Translations under genes and position numbers: made by a program
Assembly: GCA_963693365.1 (NCBI GenBank)
Contig: CAVNZM010000012.1
Coordinates: 2,418,001 to 2,482,000 of the forward strand
Source: Amoebidium appalachense
Lineage: Eukaryota > Ichthyosporea
DNA: 64,000 nt
Direction of reading: 5' to 3'
Shown here: positions 63,367-64,000 of the stretch, in pieces
How positions within the stretch are numbered: position 1 is the first letter of the stretch
Layout of the letters: every line of letters starts with the position of its first letter
The notes under the pieces: model-generated
Databases searched by the model: none
Told to the model about the DNA's origin: nothing
Seen by the model: only the letters and a program-made list of their open reading frames with translations

Positions 63367-63650
63367 CACCTTATCAAGCCCATATCCACCCCCACCCCCC
63401 ACCACTTCTAATCTAACGCCTACCATCTCCCTTTTCTTTTCAGGGGCATGAGTGACGCGTCAAATGCACAAAGGTGCAGTCAATGTCCCGTGTCTGCCTG
63501 ACCCCAGTATTTGTTATGTGTGCCTTGGTGTCTTGGTGGTGATCGCTGGTAAATTTAAGAATGACGGAGAGTTTTACTGCAAGAACCTGGGTTGCATTTC
63601 CCCCTTTTTTCTTCCCTTTTTTCCTTCCTTCCTTCCTTCCTTTCTTTCTT

Positions 63651-63683
<33 letters not shown>

Positions 63684-63691
63684 AGGAAGAA

Positions 63692-63722
<31 letters not shown>

Positions 63723-64000
63723 CTGCCCAGTAAAAATGGTGTTTGTCCTGCTGGTTTAGTGTTGTGGATGTGCGTGTGTGGAAGAGGTGGAGGTGGATGG
63801 TGGTATGTGGATAACGGGAATACCGTTAGGGCCGGTGTTTTGGGAAAGAAGGTGAGAGTACAAGGATCACTGTTTAATTGAGGGGTTTCTGGGTGGCCAG
63901 ATGTGTGTTTGTGGCATCGGTACAACTAGTTTAACTGGCACAGTTTACTATTTGTTCCGGGCTTTTTGCGGAAAACGGAAAGTAAGGGTAAGAAAGGCTT
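62800..64000. other. 3' flank of the small repeat protein gene
   Basis: Contains C-runs (63103-63135, 63166-63201), a G-run (63234-63249), a C-run followed by a CA array (63331-63366), an acceptor-like CTTTTCTTTTCAG ending at 63443 and a T-run followed by a G-run (63653-63722). No further gene is supported up to the window end. Confidence 0.45.

Overview
This is a nuclear window from a eukaryote with many introns. I find no prokaryotic operons, Shine-Dalgarno sites or CRISPR arrays. Seven protein-coding genes can be modelled, with about 57 introns, nearly all GT-AG and phase-consistent. The gene set fits a unicellular member of Amorphea, perhaps a holozoan protist such as an ichthyosporean: a long NUP210, a RasGEF with its N-terminal REM module, a fungal/bacterial-type class II aldolase, and one AT-AC (U12-type) intron. 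The lineage is an inference; no rRNA or mitochondrial marker is present.

Layout. 1-22,358 (+): the 3' three quarters of a NUP210/gp210 nuclear pore membrane glycoprotein gene, 31 exons seen, 5' end outside the window. 22,359-29,213: repeat-rich intergenic DNA. 29,282-30,858 (+): class II fructose-bisphosphate aldolase, two exons, TATA box. 31,041-34,497: tandem repeats, including three ~1-kb units. 35,242-46,498 (-): a RasGEF gene, 15 exons. 47,468-47,848 (+): prefoldin subunit 1, one exon. 47,974-48,925: CT-rich block. 50,410-55,447 (-): succinate dehydrogenase iron-sulfur subunit, seven exons. 55,955-60,644 (+): TIM23, five exons, divergent from SDHB across a ~500-bp shared promoter region. 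61,823-62,799 (+): a small unrecognised protein built from repeats of an ARENPDKVKK-like motif.

The non-coding DNA is unusual. It carries dozens of poly-C/poly-G runs (up to about 60 nt), CA/GT arrays, two TIR-type DNA elements and a dispersed family of short repeats. Copies in that family are progressively 5'-truncated but all end in a poly-C run, which suggests a short retroposon with a poly(C) tail. Poly-C runs also sit 6-22 nt behind the 5' splice site of about a dozen introns, always C on the sense strand, in genes on both strands. Several genes carry duplications that copy an exon end together with its splice donor.

Functionally the genes are housekeeping: nuclear pore, glycolysis, small-GTPase signalling, cytosolic chaperone, respiratory complex II and mitochondrial protein import. 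They do not form a pathway cluster. SDHB and TIM23 are both mitochondrial and may share control through their common promoter region.
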